From NCBI GenBank assembly GCA_964523405.1, contig CAZGAQ010000022.1, forward strand, positions 1-64,000: a DNA stretch of 64,000 nucleotides, in the 5' to 3' direction. A program made the position numbers and the translations under genes. A model generated the notes under the pieces. It searched no databases, was not told the DNA's origin, and saw nothing but the letters and a program-made list of their open reading frames with translations. This document shows positions 10,096 to 18,151 of this stretch, in pieces. The DNA is from CAZGAQ01 sp964523405. Its GTDB lineage: Bacteria; Planctomycetota; Phycisphaerae; UBA1845; Fen-1342. Position 1 is the first letter of the stretch, and every line of letters begins with the position of its first letter.

Positions 10096-11022
10096 TTGGC
10101 TACGCCAACCTATAAAGATTACATCGACGATGACCGCGGGCGCGAACTGCTTCGGCAGTTCCTCGAGCCGATGGGGGATGCGCGCACCGAACAACGTGTC
10201 CCCGTGCGCATTCGGCCCGCCATTGTCCAGCGATTCCTCAGTGACACCGTCAAGCCGGACCTCAAGGGCGAGGCTTTTACGAAGTCCTGCGACATCGCGC
10301 GCTTCTACGTCCAGCGCGAAGCTCTCGCGCTCTACCAGCCCCTGCTGAAGCGCGGCGAGCGCAAGCCGGGTGACGCTTGGCTGGCGCTGCACACCCTCTG
10401 GCTCCTCGCCGACCTGGGTGACCAGGCCCAGCTCAAGCTGGCGAACGAGTACTACATCTACCTCGTCAAGCACGCCACCACGGCTGACCTCACAGACGAC
10501 CTGATCGTCTCCCAGTTCCACCTGGGCGAAAAGGATGCCGAGACCGCCATCACGCAGCGCCTGGATCAGCGCCTGCGCGAGATTGAGGCCCGCGACGGCA
10601 AACAGGACCCGCCCGGCGAGGAATACAACGGCGTCGAGCGCCAGCGCTATTCCGCCTTGCCCCTCGCCATCGCCGCCCGCCGGCGGCGCCGCGGCATCCT
10701 CGACGATAAGGACGCTGTTCGCCGCAGTACGGCCCTGGCCCGGCTCTACCTCGGGCTCGACGATTACGGCGCCGTGCGCTGGCCACGCTGGGCCGCTTTC
10801 GAGAGCATGGCCGAATTGCAGCGCAGCTCGCCGACCGACCTCGTCACTGGTCTGCGCGCCGCGCTGGCGGCCATCTCGGAAAAGGACCATCCCGCTGATT
10901 TCGTCAAGACCGCCCGGGCCCGCGGCGCCCGCGCGGTTGCCTTCTTCAGTGGTGGCATGACCGAAGCGGAGCAAGGTTGGGCCGTTCAGGAAGACGTACC
11001 GATCGCCCAGCTTCAAGCCTGA
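10096..11022 (+). CDS. Unknown protein in T6SS cargo module (candidate immunity or adaptor)
   Basis: A 308-residue soluble, largely helical protein with no recognised domain. The TTG start at 10096 is supported by GGAGGA at 10082-10087 with good spacing, and no ATG lies near. It sits 23 bases after the HEXXH protein and 24 bases before the PAAR gene, so all three are likely cotranscribed. Its position directly after a putative toxic effector fits an immunity protein or a loading adaptor, but no motif supports either role. Confidence 0.75.
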   Translation: MATPTYKDYIDDDRGRELLRQFLEPMGDARTEQRVPVRIRPAIVQRFLSDTVKPDLKGEAFTKSCDIARFYVQREALALYQPLLKRGERKPGDAWLALHTLWLLADLGDQAQLKLANEYYIYLVKHATTADLTDDLIVSQFHLGEKDAETAITQRLDQRLREIEARDGKQDPPGEEYNGVERQRYSALPLAIAARRRRRGILDDKDAVRRSTALARLYLGLDDYGAVRWPRWAAFESMAELQRSSPTDLVTGLRAALAAISEKDHPADFVKTARARGARAVAFFSGGMTEAEQGWAVQEDVPIAQLQA

Positions 11023-11046
11023 CTGTAGCGTCCCCGGAGCGCACGT

Positions 11047-12807
11047 ATGCCCCCGGCTGCACGGACCAACGATTCGACCTCACACGGCAACCCGCTCAAT
11101 CCCGGGCCGGGTAGCCTGAGCGTGACGATCGGGTACATGCCGGCGTGGCGCGCCGTGCCGTCGTCCGTCGCCTCCGCAATCGACAATATCTCCAACTCCA
11201 TGAAGTCCTTCATGGACAAACCGGTGCTCACCCCGGCCGACGCCGCCGCTGACTTGGCGCAGATTTCCGCCAATCTCATCGTGGGCGGGGCGATGGCCGC
11301 CGGGGCCGGCGCGCCGGCGGCCGCGGGCACGGCCGGAAGCATGGTCGGAACACTTACGGCCACCAACGTGACGCTCACGACGACGTGGACCTCGGCCTCG
11401 GCCGCCCCGGGGGGACAACCCGCCGCCAACACCGCCTACACGGAAGGCATCAAGGCGGCGGCCGGTGCGGCCGCGGCGGGCACCATGTCGGCGATGGCGG
11501 GCATTGCGGACATGCACATCTGCCCGTTGCCCTCGGGGCCGGTGCCGCATGGCCCAGGTTTTGTCACCAAGGGCAGCAGCAGCGTGATGATCGACAATCT
11601 GCCGGCCTGCCGACAGGGCGACAAGGTCATGGAGGCGTGCGGCGGATCGGATCCCATCGCGATGGGCTGCACGACCGTCATGATCGGCGATTCCGGCGGC
11701 GGTGGGGGGGGCGGTGGCGGTGGGGGGGGCGGGGGTGGGGGCGGTGATGGCGGCGGCGGTGGCAGCAGCGAAGCGCCGCCTGAGGACGAGTCGCCACCGG
11801 AGCCGGCGGAGGAACCGGCGCCGGAAGAGCAGCCGCCCGGCTCCAGCAATGAGCGCGTCGACAACGGCACGCACAAGATTGATATCGAGATGGTCGACGA
11901 AGCCGGAGAGCCGGTCGCCGGCGAAGCGGTCAAGCTCAAGCTGCCCTCCGGCGAGCGCGTCAGCGAGGTGCGCAGTCGGCTCGACCGCAAGGGCCGGTTC
12001 AAGCTCGAAGGCCTGAAGAACACCGGCAATTGCACAATCACCTTCCCCGACCTCGACCTGGCGGCCTGGCAGCGCTGGACAGGATCGCCCCCGCCCCCGA
12101 CGCCGGCCACCCGCACGCTGCCGCAGGATACGCCCGACGGCGGCCCGGTAGCTCCGGCCGATCCACCGCCGCGCGGGGGCAAGTACGTGAAAGCCGGCCG
12201 CGGCGATTGCATCTCCAGCCTGGCGCTGCGCACCGGGCACTTCTGGGACACGCTCTGGAATCACAACGCCAATGCCGAGCTCAAGCGCCGTCGCGGTGAT
12301 CCCAACGTGCTGATGGCCGGCGACGCCGTCTTCATTCCGGACAAGCGCCCCCGCGAGGAAACCGGCGCCATCGACCAGCAGCACAAGTTCCTCCGCCGCG
12401 GAGAACCGAGCGTGCTGCGGCTGACGGTACAGGACAACGGTCGGCCCGTCGCCAATGCCCCGTACGAGCTCTCGATCGACGGCGCGTCGCGCAGCGGTAC
12501 GACCGGCGCGCAGGGCGAGATCGTCGAGAACATCACCGGCCGTGCCCAGCGCGCCGAACTCGTCGTCACGGCCACCAGCGGCAAGGTCTACCGCTTCGTA
12601 TTGTCGCTCGGGGCCGTCGATCCCGTCACGACGCGTCGCGGCGTCTGCCAGCGCCTGCGCAATCTCGGCTACAACTGCCGCGAGCACGCCGGCGACCAGG
12701 AACTCGAAATGGCGGTGCGGGCCTTTCAGCGCGACAACAGCCTGCCGGACAACGGGATTGTGGATGACGCGACGCGCACGAAGTTCAAGGAGAAACACGG
12801 CTCGTAG
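11047..12807 (+). CDS. PAAR-like tip protein with beta-sandwich, LysM and peptidoglycan-binding domains
   Basis: A 586-residue multidomain T6SS tip protein. Residues ~1-215 resemble PAAR-like/DUF4150 domains ('IADMHICPLPSGPVPHGPG', 'GSSSVMIDNLPACRQGD', 'DPIAMGCTTVMIGD'). A poly-Gly then Glu/Pro linker (~218-272) follows. Residues ~276-345 match the VgrG tail domain and end in 'TFPDLDLAAW'. A LysM-like segment from ~378 ends near 435, followed by 'QQHKF', a second beta domain, and a PG_binding_1-type domain (~525-586, 'VCQRLRNLGYNC...AVRAFQRDNSLPDNGIVDDAT'). The PAAR part would cap the VgrG trimer and the rest could bind cell wall. ATG at 11047. Confidence 0.85.
   Translation: MPPAARTNDSTSHGNPLNPGPGSLSVTIGYMPAWRAVPSSVASAIDNISNSMKSFMDKPVLTPADAAADLAQISANLIVGGAMAAGAGAPAAAGTAGSMVGTLTATNVTLTTTWTSASAAPGGQPAANTAYTEGIKAAAGAAAAGTMSAMAGIADMHICPLPSGPVPHGPGFVTKGSSSVMIDNLPACRQGDKVMEACGGSDPIAMGCTTVMIGDSGGGGGGGGGGGGGGGGGDGGGGGSSEAPPEDESPPEPAEEPAPEEQPPGSSNERVDNGTHKIDIEMVDEAGEPVAGEAVKLKLPSGERVSEVRSRLDRKGRFKLEGLKNTGNCTITFPDLDLAAWQRWTGSPPPPTPATRTLPQDTPDGGPVAPADPPPRGGKYVKAGRGDCISSLALRTGHFWDTLWNHNANAELKRRRGDPNVLMAGDAVFIPDKRPREETGAIDQQHKFLRRGEPSVLRLTVQDNGRPVANAPYELSIDGASRSGTTGAQGEIVENITGRAQRAELVVTATSGKVYRFVLSLGAVDPVTTRRGVCQRLRNLGYNCREHAGDQELEMAVRAFQRDNSLPDNGIVDDATRTKFKEKHGS
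11696..11768 (+). repeat. Poly-glycine low-complexity tract with long G-runs
   Basis: About 70 bases of GGC/GGT/GGG codons with several runs of four to eight G. They encode the Gly-rich linker of the PAAR protein. The plus strand has strong G-quadruplex potential, and the tract is prone to replication slippage. Confidence 0.8.
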
Positions 12808-12822
12808 GGCCGGAGCAGCAGT

Positions 12823-13875
12823 ATGGGTGACACCCCCGCACAATCCAGCAGCGCTGCACGCTCGACCCCCGAGGGCGGCGCCGGCAATGTGCTGAACACG
12901 GCCTACGAAACGCGCGAGATCATCGTGGCCCAGGGCATTCAGTTCACCAATCGCGACTTCCAGAGGACAGCCGCCGGCCTCAGTGGGCTGGATCGCGAGC
13001 TGTTCGAGTACTATCAGATCCCCGCGGGGTTGCAGGCGGATTTCCCGGACATGGTCGTCCGCGGCGAACAGGCCGAGTACGTCAGCGAAGTGCAGCACGT
13101 GCGTTTCACGATCCGCGTGGTCAACACGAAGGACGCCTTCAAGCAGGCCTTGGAAACCCCCGGCGTACACGTGATCTATGGCGGGCACGCGCGCTATGGC
13201 CGCGGGCCGTGCTTTGGCACGAATTCCGTACCGAGCGAAGATTGGGAGCAGGGTACCAACCCCAGCACGACGGGGCTGTGGCGGGCCGGCTACCCCATCA
13301 TCGGTGTGCCCCTGCACGAAATCCGCGAGTACGGCTACAGCTTCTATCCGGTTGCCGCGGGCGACAGCGCGCCCGAACGCGCCCAGCTGCACCCGGATAC
13401 TCCACGCAACCTGCAGCGTGTGACACTGCCCCAGGACCTGCAGAACAAGGTTGTCGCCCAGGCCCGACCGCTCGCCAGTGCATACTGGGGCTACGGCAGT
13501 GGCGCTGCGGCCTCGATCCTGTTGTATGCCGGTTGGGAGAATACGCGCAGCGCCCCCATGGACCTCGGCGCCACCAACCTGCGCTGCCGTTGCCTGTGCC
13601 TCTTTGGCTGCAGCACTTTTCGGCACAACTGGCGCGTGCTGCGCGAGCGCAAAGCCTGGACGCGGACGGAGACCGAACGCTTCGCGTACTTCAACACGGC
13701 CCCCAGCAAGTCGTTCACGACGCCCTGCTGGCTCACGGCGCTGTTCACCTATCCCCAGCGCAACGACGGCCAGTCCTGGTATCCGAGTCTGCAGTGGGCG
13801 CGTGAACGCGCCAGCAACCTGATCCGCGCCAAAGCGCGCTACTTCGGTGAAACCAGCATCTGGAGAATCATCTGA
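12823..13875 (+). CDS. Putative caspase-like cysteine peptidase in T6SS module
   Basis: A 350-residue protein starting 15 bases after the PAAR gene. I do not recognise a named family. Two blocks resemble the catalytic pair of caspase/gingipain-fold peptidases: a hydrophobic strand ending in His ('VHVIYGGH122ARYGRG') and a second hydrophobic strand ending in Cys ('CLCLFGC263STFRH'), about 140 residues apart. The N-terminal ~90 residues precede this core. No signal peptide is seen. Its position behind the PAAR protein suggests an effector. The fold and activity are inference from the strand-His and strand-Cys pattern alone. The protein could instead be a non-peptidase alpha/beta protein. Confidence 0.75.
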   Translation: MGDTPAQSSSAARSTPEGGAGNVLNTAYETREIIVAQGIQFTNRDFQRTAAGLSGLDRELFEYYQIPAGLQADFPDMVVRGEQAEYVSEVQHVRFTIRVVNTKDAFKQALETPGVHVIYGGHARYGRGPCFGTNSVPSEDWEQGTNPSTTGLWRAGYPIIGVPLHEIREYGYSFYPVAAGDSAPERAQLHPDTPRNLQRVTLPQDLQNKVVAQARPLASAYWGYGSGAAASILLYAGWENTRSAPMDLGATNLRCRCLCLFGCSTFRHNWRVLRERKAWTRTETERFAYFNTAPSKSFTTPCWLTALFTYPQRNDGQSWYPSLQWARERASNLIRAKARYFGETSIWRII

Positions 13876-13894
13876 GCACACGGATGGCCAGCCC

Positions 13895-14476
13895 ATGAAC
13901 GCCGGCGAAACCCAGAAACGCCTGACCGCGCTGAAGCGCAACGAGTGGGACAAGCTCGAAGCGCTGACCAAGGACATCGTCAGCCAGTCCCGCGCGCCGC
14001 TCGAAACGCTCGCGGACGTGTGGGCATCCTCGGACGCCGACGAGCGCCGCAAGACCGCGCGCGTCCTGTCCCTGCTTGAGGAGCTGGCGATCCGGGCGTG
14101 GCTGGGCGTCCTCGGCCGCGTGGGGGTGACCGAACGGCTCGAGGCGGCGGAGCCCATCGTGGCCGCGTACCGCGCCACCCAGGACCAGCTGCTCAAAGCG
14201 CTCACGCCGCTCCTGGACGACACCACGGCACTCCCGCCGCCTCGAGCCCTGGAACCGTCCGAGGAGCGCCGCCCGCCCACACGCGTTTGCGATGAAGCCT
14301 ACCTGCTCCTGCGCCGCCTGCGCAAGGCCGACGAGGGCCCGACGTTCCGCGCCGCCTCCGAGCGGGCCTTTCTGCTCCTGACGGACCGCGAACGCAGTCG
14401 CGAAATCAAGCTCTACCAGGACAAGCAGCTCTGGTCGTCCCTGGCCGAGCCTCCCGACGAGAAGGAGGGCCGCTAG
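13895..14476 (+). CDS. Small helical protein, paralog of the next gene
   Basis: A 193-residue, charged, predicted all-helical soluble protein of unknown function. The ATG at 13895 was chosen; an upstream in-frame codon at 13847 would overlap the previous gene. It shares with the next protein an N-terminal 'RLTxL..' start and a C-terminal block 'RVCDEAYLLLRRL'. The next ATG lies one base after its stop, so the two are tightly coupled. Candidates are immunity proteins for the two preceding cargo proteins, or adaptors. Nothing in the sequence decides between these. Confidence 0.75.
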   Translation: MNAGETQKRLTALKRNEWDKLEALTKDIVSQSRAPLETLADVWASSDADERRKTARVLSLLEELAIRAWLGVLGRVGVTERLEAAEPIVAAYRATQDQLLKALTPLLDDTTALPPPRALEPSEERRPPTRVCDEAYLLLRRLRKADEGPTFRAASERAFLLLTDRERSREIKLYQDKQLWSSLAEPPDEKEGR

Positions 14477-14477
14477 C

Positions 14478-15038
14478 ATGACGCCCACCGAACTCCGCGA
14501 ACGTCTGACCAAGCTGCCACTCGCCGACGAGCGCGGCCTGGCGCGGCTCGCGCTGGACGTGAGCGCGCAGGCCGACGAAGCCCCGCGCGCCATCGTCGAG
14601 CAGTGGGCCCGCGGCACTGCCGAAAACGGCAGCAAGGCCTGCCTGATCGGGCTCGAACTCGAGGAGCTGGCCCTCGCCGCATTGCTGGACGAAGCGCAGC
14701 AGGGGCCCTGGCCGCGGCGGTTTGACCTGCTGCGCGGCGCCGTGGAGGCGACCGTGCACCTGCGCGACCTGCTGGTGCTCATCCTCGATGCGCACCTGCA
14801 GGACGCGACCGTGCTGACCCCGGCCAATGCCGACCACCCCACGGCGGAGCGGGTTTGCGATCGGACCTACGCGCTGCTCGCCCGGCTGCTCGGGATCGTC
14901 GGGACGTCCGAGGCGCCGCTGCACAGCGAAGCGGACTTCCAGGCCATGATCAGCAGCGCCCGTGACCGTGAGCTGGAGGCTTGGCGCAAAGCGCGCACGC
15001 GGGCGGCCGCCGTCGCGACGGCGCGCCGCTATGGCTAA
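14478..15038 (+). CDS. Small helical protein, paralog of the previous gene
   Basis: A 186-residue helical protein that shares the 'ERVCDRTYALLARL' block with its upstream neighbour, so the pair arose by duplication. It is encoded one base downstream of that gene (TAG-C-ATG). Function unknown. An immunity or adaptor role is suggested only by position in the T6SS cargo module. Confidence 0.75.
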   Translation: MTPTELRERLTKLPLADERGLARLALDVSAQADEAPRAIVEQWARGTAENGSKACLIGLELEELALAALLDEAQQGPWPRRFDLLRGAVEATVHLRDLLVLILDAHLQDATVLTPANADHPTAERVCDRTYALLARLLGIVGTSEAPLHSEADFQAMISSARDRELEAWRKARTRAAAVATARRYG

Positions 15039-15122
15039 ACCGCCGCAGGGTTGATCCGGCCCGCGCGCCGGGCCGGCGTAGAATCTGGAATCGGAGCTGA
15101 ACCGCCAGAATGGAGGATTGCC

Positions 15123-15416
15123 ATGGATGCGATTATTGAAGCCAAGGTTATGGACTACCTGTGGAACAACCATTACTGCAAGTATTACGACACCGGCACG
15201 GTGCTTGAGGCCATGCGCAGCCTGGCGCGCATGTCCGGCCGCGATCTCAACGAGTCGTTCCGCTTCGCGGGTATGGGCGCCGGCCCCGAAGCCCGGATTG
15301 CGTCGGGCATCGTGGATCTGGCCCTCGGCGGTGGCGGTTGTGACACTTCGGAGTACGCGATCCGCATGCACATCCGGGACTGGCTGCACCGGCAGCCGCG
15401 GAAGGGCCGGCTGTAA
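15123..15416 (+). CDS. Conserved-looking 97-residue protein
   Basis: A 97-residue protein with an excellent ribosome site (GGAGG at 15112-15116) before the ATG at 15123. It is acidic-basic mixed, with a cysteine in 'NNHYCKYYDTG' and another in 'GGGGCDTSEY'. No known domain was recognised. It lies in the T6SS operon between the helical pair and the sheath fusion, so a regulatory or chaperone role is possible but unsupported. Confidence 0.7.
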   Translation: MDAIIEAKVMDYLWNNHYCKYYDTGTVLEAMRSLARMSGRDLNESFRFAGMGAGPEARIASGIVDLALGGGGCDTSEYAIRMHIRDWLHRQPRKGRL

Positions 15417-15443
15417 AATCCCGCGGTGCCGCTCCTGACGCCG

Positions 15444-15480
15444 CCAAGCCCGGCGGCGCCGCGTCCGCGGCGCTGCTTGG
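15444..15480 (+). other. Long GC-rich stem-loop before the sheath-fusion gene
   Basis: CCAAGC (15444-15449) pairs with GCTTGG (15475-15480), and inside it GCGCCGC (15456-15462) pairs with GCGGCGC (15467-15473) around a 4-base loop. There is no U-tract, so it is more likely an mRNA stabiliser or attenuating hairpin than a terminator. Confidence 0.6.
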
Positions 15481-15564
15481 GGCTGGCGGGTGCATCCGAA
15501 CCAGGCCGACGTGCGCGACACGCCGGCGGATTGCGGCGCTGGACCGCCGCGTGGAGAATCACCG

Positions 15565-17376
15565 ATGACCGATGAACCGCTTCCGCCGGATCTGGACGTG
15601 CAGTTCTCGTCGCCCGACGGTCTCAAAGTGACCGCCCAGCGCCCGTATCGACTGCTCTATCTTGCGGACTTCGGTGGCTCCGCAGCGGGCCGCGTGGCCG
15701 GCCCCCTCGCGGACGGCCCGGTCGAAGTCGACGCCGAGTCGTTCGACGCCATCCTGTCCACCGCCTGCCCGACGGTCGCCTTCAAGACCGTCGATCCGAC
15801 GGTGACCGGCAGCGCCCTCGTCGAGATCGAGCTGCCGTTCAGCAGCCTCAAGGCCTTTGCCCCCAAGGCCATCCTGGCCCACGTCGCCCCCGCGCGCCCC
15901 CTCGTTGAGGCCCGCGAGCAAATTGTCGCCCGCATGCGCGGCAAGCTGTCCGCCGCGCAACTGGAGGCCGCCATCGCCCGCCTGGCGGGGACGGCCCACC
16001 TGAACTGGCTGGTTGAGGCGCTGCGCTGGACACCCGCCGCCGCGGCGCAACCCGAGAACGTCGTTGACGACGTCCTCGCGCAGCTCGATCTCGGCGACGG
16101 GAGCACTCCGGCGGACGTCCCGCCGCCGAAGACGCCGCTCGGCAAGGTTGTGGCGGCCGTCGCCGCCGGCGGCGGAACACAGTTGCCCGCCGAGGAAGCC
16201 TCGACCCTGCGCCGCGCGCTGGCCGAGATCGACCGCCGCGCCACGGCCTGGCTCAACACGGTCCTGCACGCTCCGGCCGTGCAGAGACTGGAGGCGGTCT
16301 GGCGCTCGCTGGCGTTCCTCGTTGCGCACTGCGAGTTCCGCAAGGGCCTGCGGCTGGCCGTGCTGCACGCGCCGCGTGCCGCCACCACCGAACGCCTGGT
16401 GGCCGGCATCATCGACCCGGTCTTCGACGCCGGTGCCGACGCCCCCGACCTGATTCTCGTCGACCCTGTCTTCTCCAACCAGGCTGCCGATATCGAGTTG
16501 CTCGACGAGCTCGCCCAGCACGGCGCCAGTCTGCCGGCCGTCGTGCTCGCCGCCGTCGGCCCCGAGTTCCTGGGCGTCAAGCACGCCTGGCAGGTGCCGA
16601 CGCTCCCCGCCTTCGTGAACCTCTTCGACCAGTGGCAGTTCGCCAAGTGGAAGACGCTTCGCGGCCAGCCCTACGCGCGCTCCCTGGGTGTGCTGTTCGG
16701 CCGCGGCCTGCTGCGGGCGCCGTACGCCGAGACGCCCGCGGACACGCTGGACTTCGCCTATCGCGAGGAGTGCGTCGCCGACGCCGATTTCGTGTGGGCG
16801 AGCGGTCCGGTCGTGGCGGCCTGCACCATCGCCAAGAGCTTCGCCGATACGCAGTGGCCGACCGGCATCGTCGGACGGCTCGAAGGCCTTTCGATTGCGC
16901 AGGGGGGCAAGAAGGGCGACAAGCAGTTCGGCCCCGCCGACACGCAGATGCCGCTGGAGAAAGCGCAGGAGCTGACGGCTGGTGGCCTGAACGCCGTCAT
17001 CGGCCTGCGGAACCAGACGGATGTGATCGTCTGCAACGGCTTCACGGCGGCCCGCGCGGGGCGCGCCGAGGGCCTGGCCTTGCTCGAAGTCAGCCTGCCG
17101 TACCAGCTTTTTGCCGGCCGGCTGTCGAGCCTGCTGCTCGACCTCAAGCCGCACCTCAGTGGCCTGGGTCGTGACCAGCTGGTGGCCTTCGTGCTCACGC
17201 ACGTCCGCGACTGGTTGACCACGGAGGACACCCAGCCCGACGAGCAACAGGTCGCCGTGCAGGCCCGTCCGCCGGAGGATGGCTCGCCGGGTCTCCAACT
17301 GGCGGTGACGGTAACGCCGCCGCCGCGCATCCTGCCCGGCGCGGTGCCGGTCGTGGTGGGCTATCGCGTGAGCTGA
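15565..17376 (+). CDS. Fused TssB-TssC-like contractile sheath protein
   Basis: A 603-residue protein joining both T6SS sheath subunits. Residues ~20-150 follow TssB (VipA): 'YRLLYLADFGG', 'VEVDAESFDAIL', 'VEIELPFSSLKAFAPKAIL', 'PLVEAREQIVAR'. Residues ~220-520 follow TssC (VipB): 'LNTVLHAPAVQRLEAVWRSL', 'LILVDPVFSN', 'YARSLGVLFGRGLLRAPY', then a Trp-rich 'DTQWPTGIVGRLEG'. An Ala/Pro linker separates them. The ATG at 15565 has GGAGA upstream; an earlier GTG at 15490 lacks a site. Separate tssB and tssC, if present, would be upstream of the window. It may be a specialised cap or second sheath subunit. Confidence 0.85.
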   Translation: MTDEPLPPDLDVQFSSPDGLKVTAQRPYRLLYLADFGGSAAGRVAGPLADGPVEVDAESFDAILSTACPTVAFKTVDPTVTGSALVEIELPFSSLKAFAPKAILAHVAPARPLVEAREQIVARMRGKLSAAQLEAAIARLAGTAHLNWLVEALRWTPAAAAQPENVVDDVLAQLDLGDGSTPADVPPPKTPLGKVVAAVAAGGGTQLPAEEASTLRRALAEIDRRATAWLNTVLHAPAVQRLEAVWRSLAFLVAHCEFRKGLRLAVLHAPRAATTERLVAGIIDPVFDAGADAPDLILVDPVFSNQAADIELLDELAQHGASLPAVVLAAVGPEFLGVKHAWQVPTLPAFVNLFDQWQFAKWKTLRGQPYARSLGVLFGRGLLRAPYAETPADTLDFAYREECVADADFVWASGPVVAACTIAKSFADTQWPTGIVGRLEGLSIAQGGKKGDKQFGPADTQMPLEKAQELTAGGLNAVIGLRNQTDVIVCNGFTAARAGRAEGLALLEVSLPYQLFAGRLSSLLLDLKPHLSGLGRDQLVAFVLTHVRDWLTTEDTQPDEQQVAVQARPPEDGSPGLQLAVTVTPPPRILPGAVPVVVGYRVS

Positions 17377-17512
17377 GCGAACGCCGCGCCTGGGGGAGAG
17401 AGGCGGCGCGCACCAGCACGGGCCGACGAAGCGCTGGGGGGGCGGGCGCGCGCCGCGCAGGATGGGGCGCGCGGTTTTCCGCGCTCCAGGCGAACCCCCG
17501 GACCCCGTCCGC

Positions 17513-17923
17513 TCAGGTCTGGCTGACAACCACGATGTTGTCGGGCAGGAACGCCAGCGCCTTGGCGACATCCTCCCAGGCGAGCTCACCCGGCTCACAG
17601 CCCGGGCGCGGGAGGAGCGTCTTCTTCTCGCCCACGATTGCCATGAGTTCGTGCGCGCTGCGCTCGATCACCGGCACGGTCGCGGCCGACCACTGGTACT
17701 GCTTGACCGGGAAGCTGCACAGGTCTGGGCGGATCAAGTGGACGTGATTCCCCCGGGCGGTCAGCAGTCGGCCGAGGTCGGCGGCCAGACCGGCAAAGCG
17801 TCCGGCGGCCTCGCGGGCGGAACGGGACTCGAGCACCGCCTCCCCGGCGTTCACGGCGCCGGTAGTGAGGATGCAGCGAAAATCCGCCGGTTCCAGCCAG
17901 AGATTGCAGGTTTTTTCGGTCAT
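17513..17923 (-). CDS. Short macro-domain-like protein
   Basis: A 136-residue protein whose C-terminal half matches the end of macro domains (ADP-ribose binding): 'FPVKQYQWSAATVPVIERSA', then 'LLPRPGCEPGELAWEDV' and a final strand 'DNIVVVSQ'. The canonical early macro motifs are not obvious and the protein is shorter than usual for the fold, so it may be a minimal or degenerate version. The ATG at 17923 is preferred over an upstream one at 18037 because a perfect -10 box lies between them. It stands alone, convergent with the T6SS operon. Confidence 0.65.
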   Translation of the reverse strand: MTEKTCNLWLEPADFRCILTTGAVNAGEAVLESRSAREAAGRFAGLAADLGRLLTARGNHVHLIRPDLCSFPVKQYQWSAATVPVIERSAHELMAIVGEKKTLLPRPGCEPGELAWEDVAKALAFLPDNIVVVSQT

Positions 17924-17948
17924 AGCGTCACCGCGGGCGATGGGCGGC

Positions 17949-17954
17949 ATTATA
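17949..17954 (-). promoter_or_regulatory. -10 box of the macro-domain-like gene
   Basis: Perfect TATAAT on the minus strand, 26 bases before the start codon. No good -35 match at 16-18 bases. Confidence 0.5.
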
Positions 17955-18151
17955 ACGTCCGTGCGCCGTACCACACCCTCACTACTTATCGGCAGGTTAT
18001 TTTTCCGTCCGAAAGTCCTTTGGAGACGTTCCCCCACCGCTTTCCCTGGATTGCTGCTGCCCCACCTCCCACCCCCGCTGTCCGGCCCCCGGACCGGGTG
18101 GCCCGGCGGCGGGCCGCAGGCGCTCGCTCACGGGGCGCCGGCGGCGGCGCC

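Noticed and set aside
11080..14280. A 1066-codon open frame on the minus strand across the PAAR region
   Set aside because: It lies antisense to four well-supported plus genes with good ribosome sites and motifs; high GC produces such frames.
17377..17512. Possible bidirectional terminator between the T6SS end and the macro gene
   Set aside because: GC-rich with partial inverted repeats but no clean stem and no U-tract.
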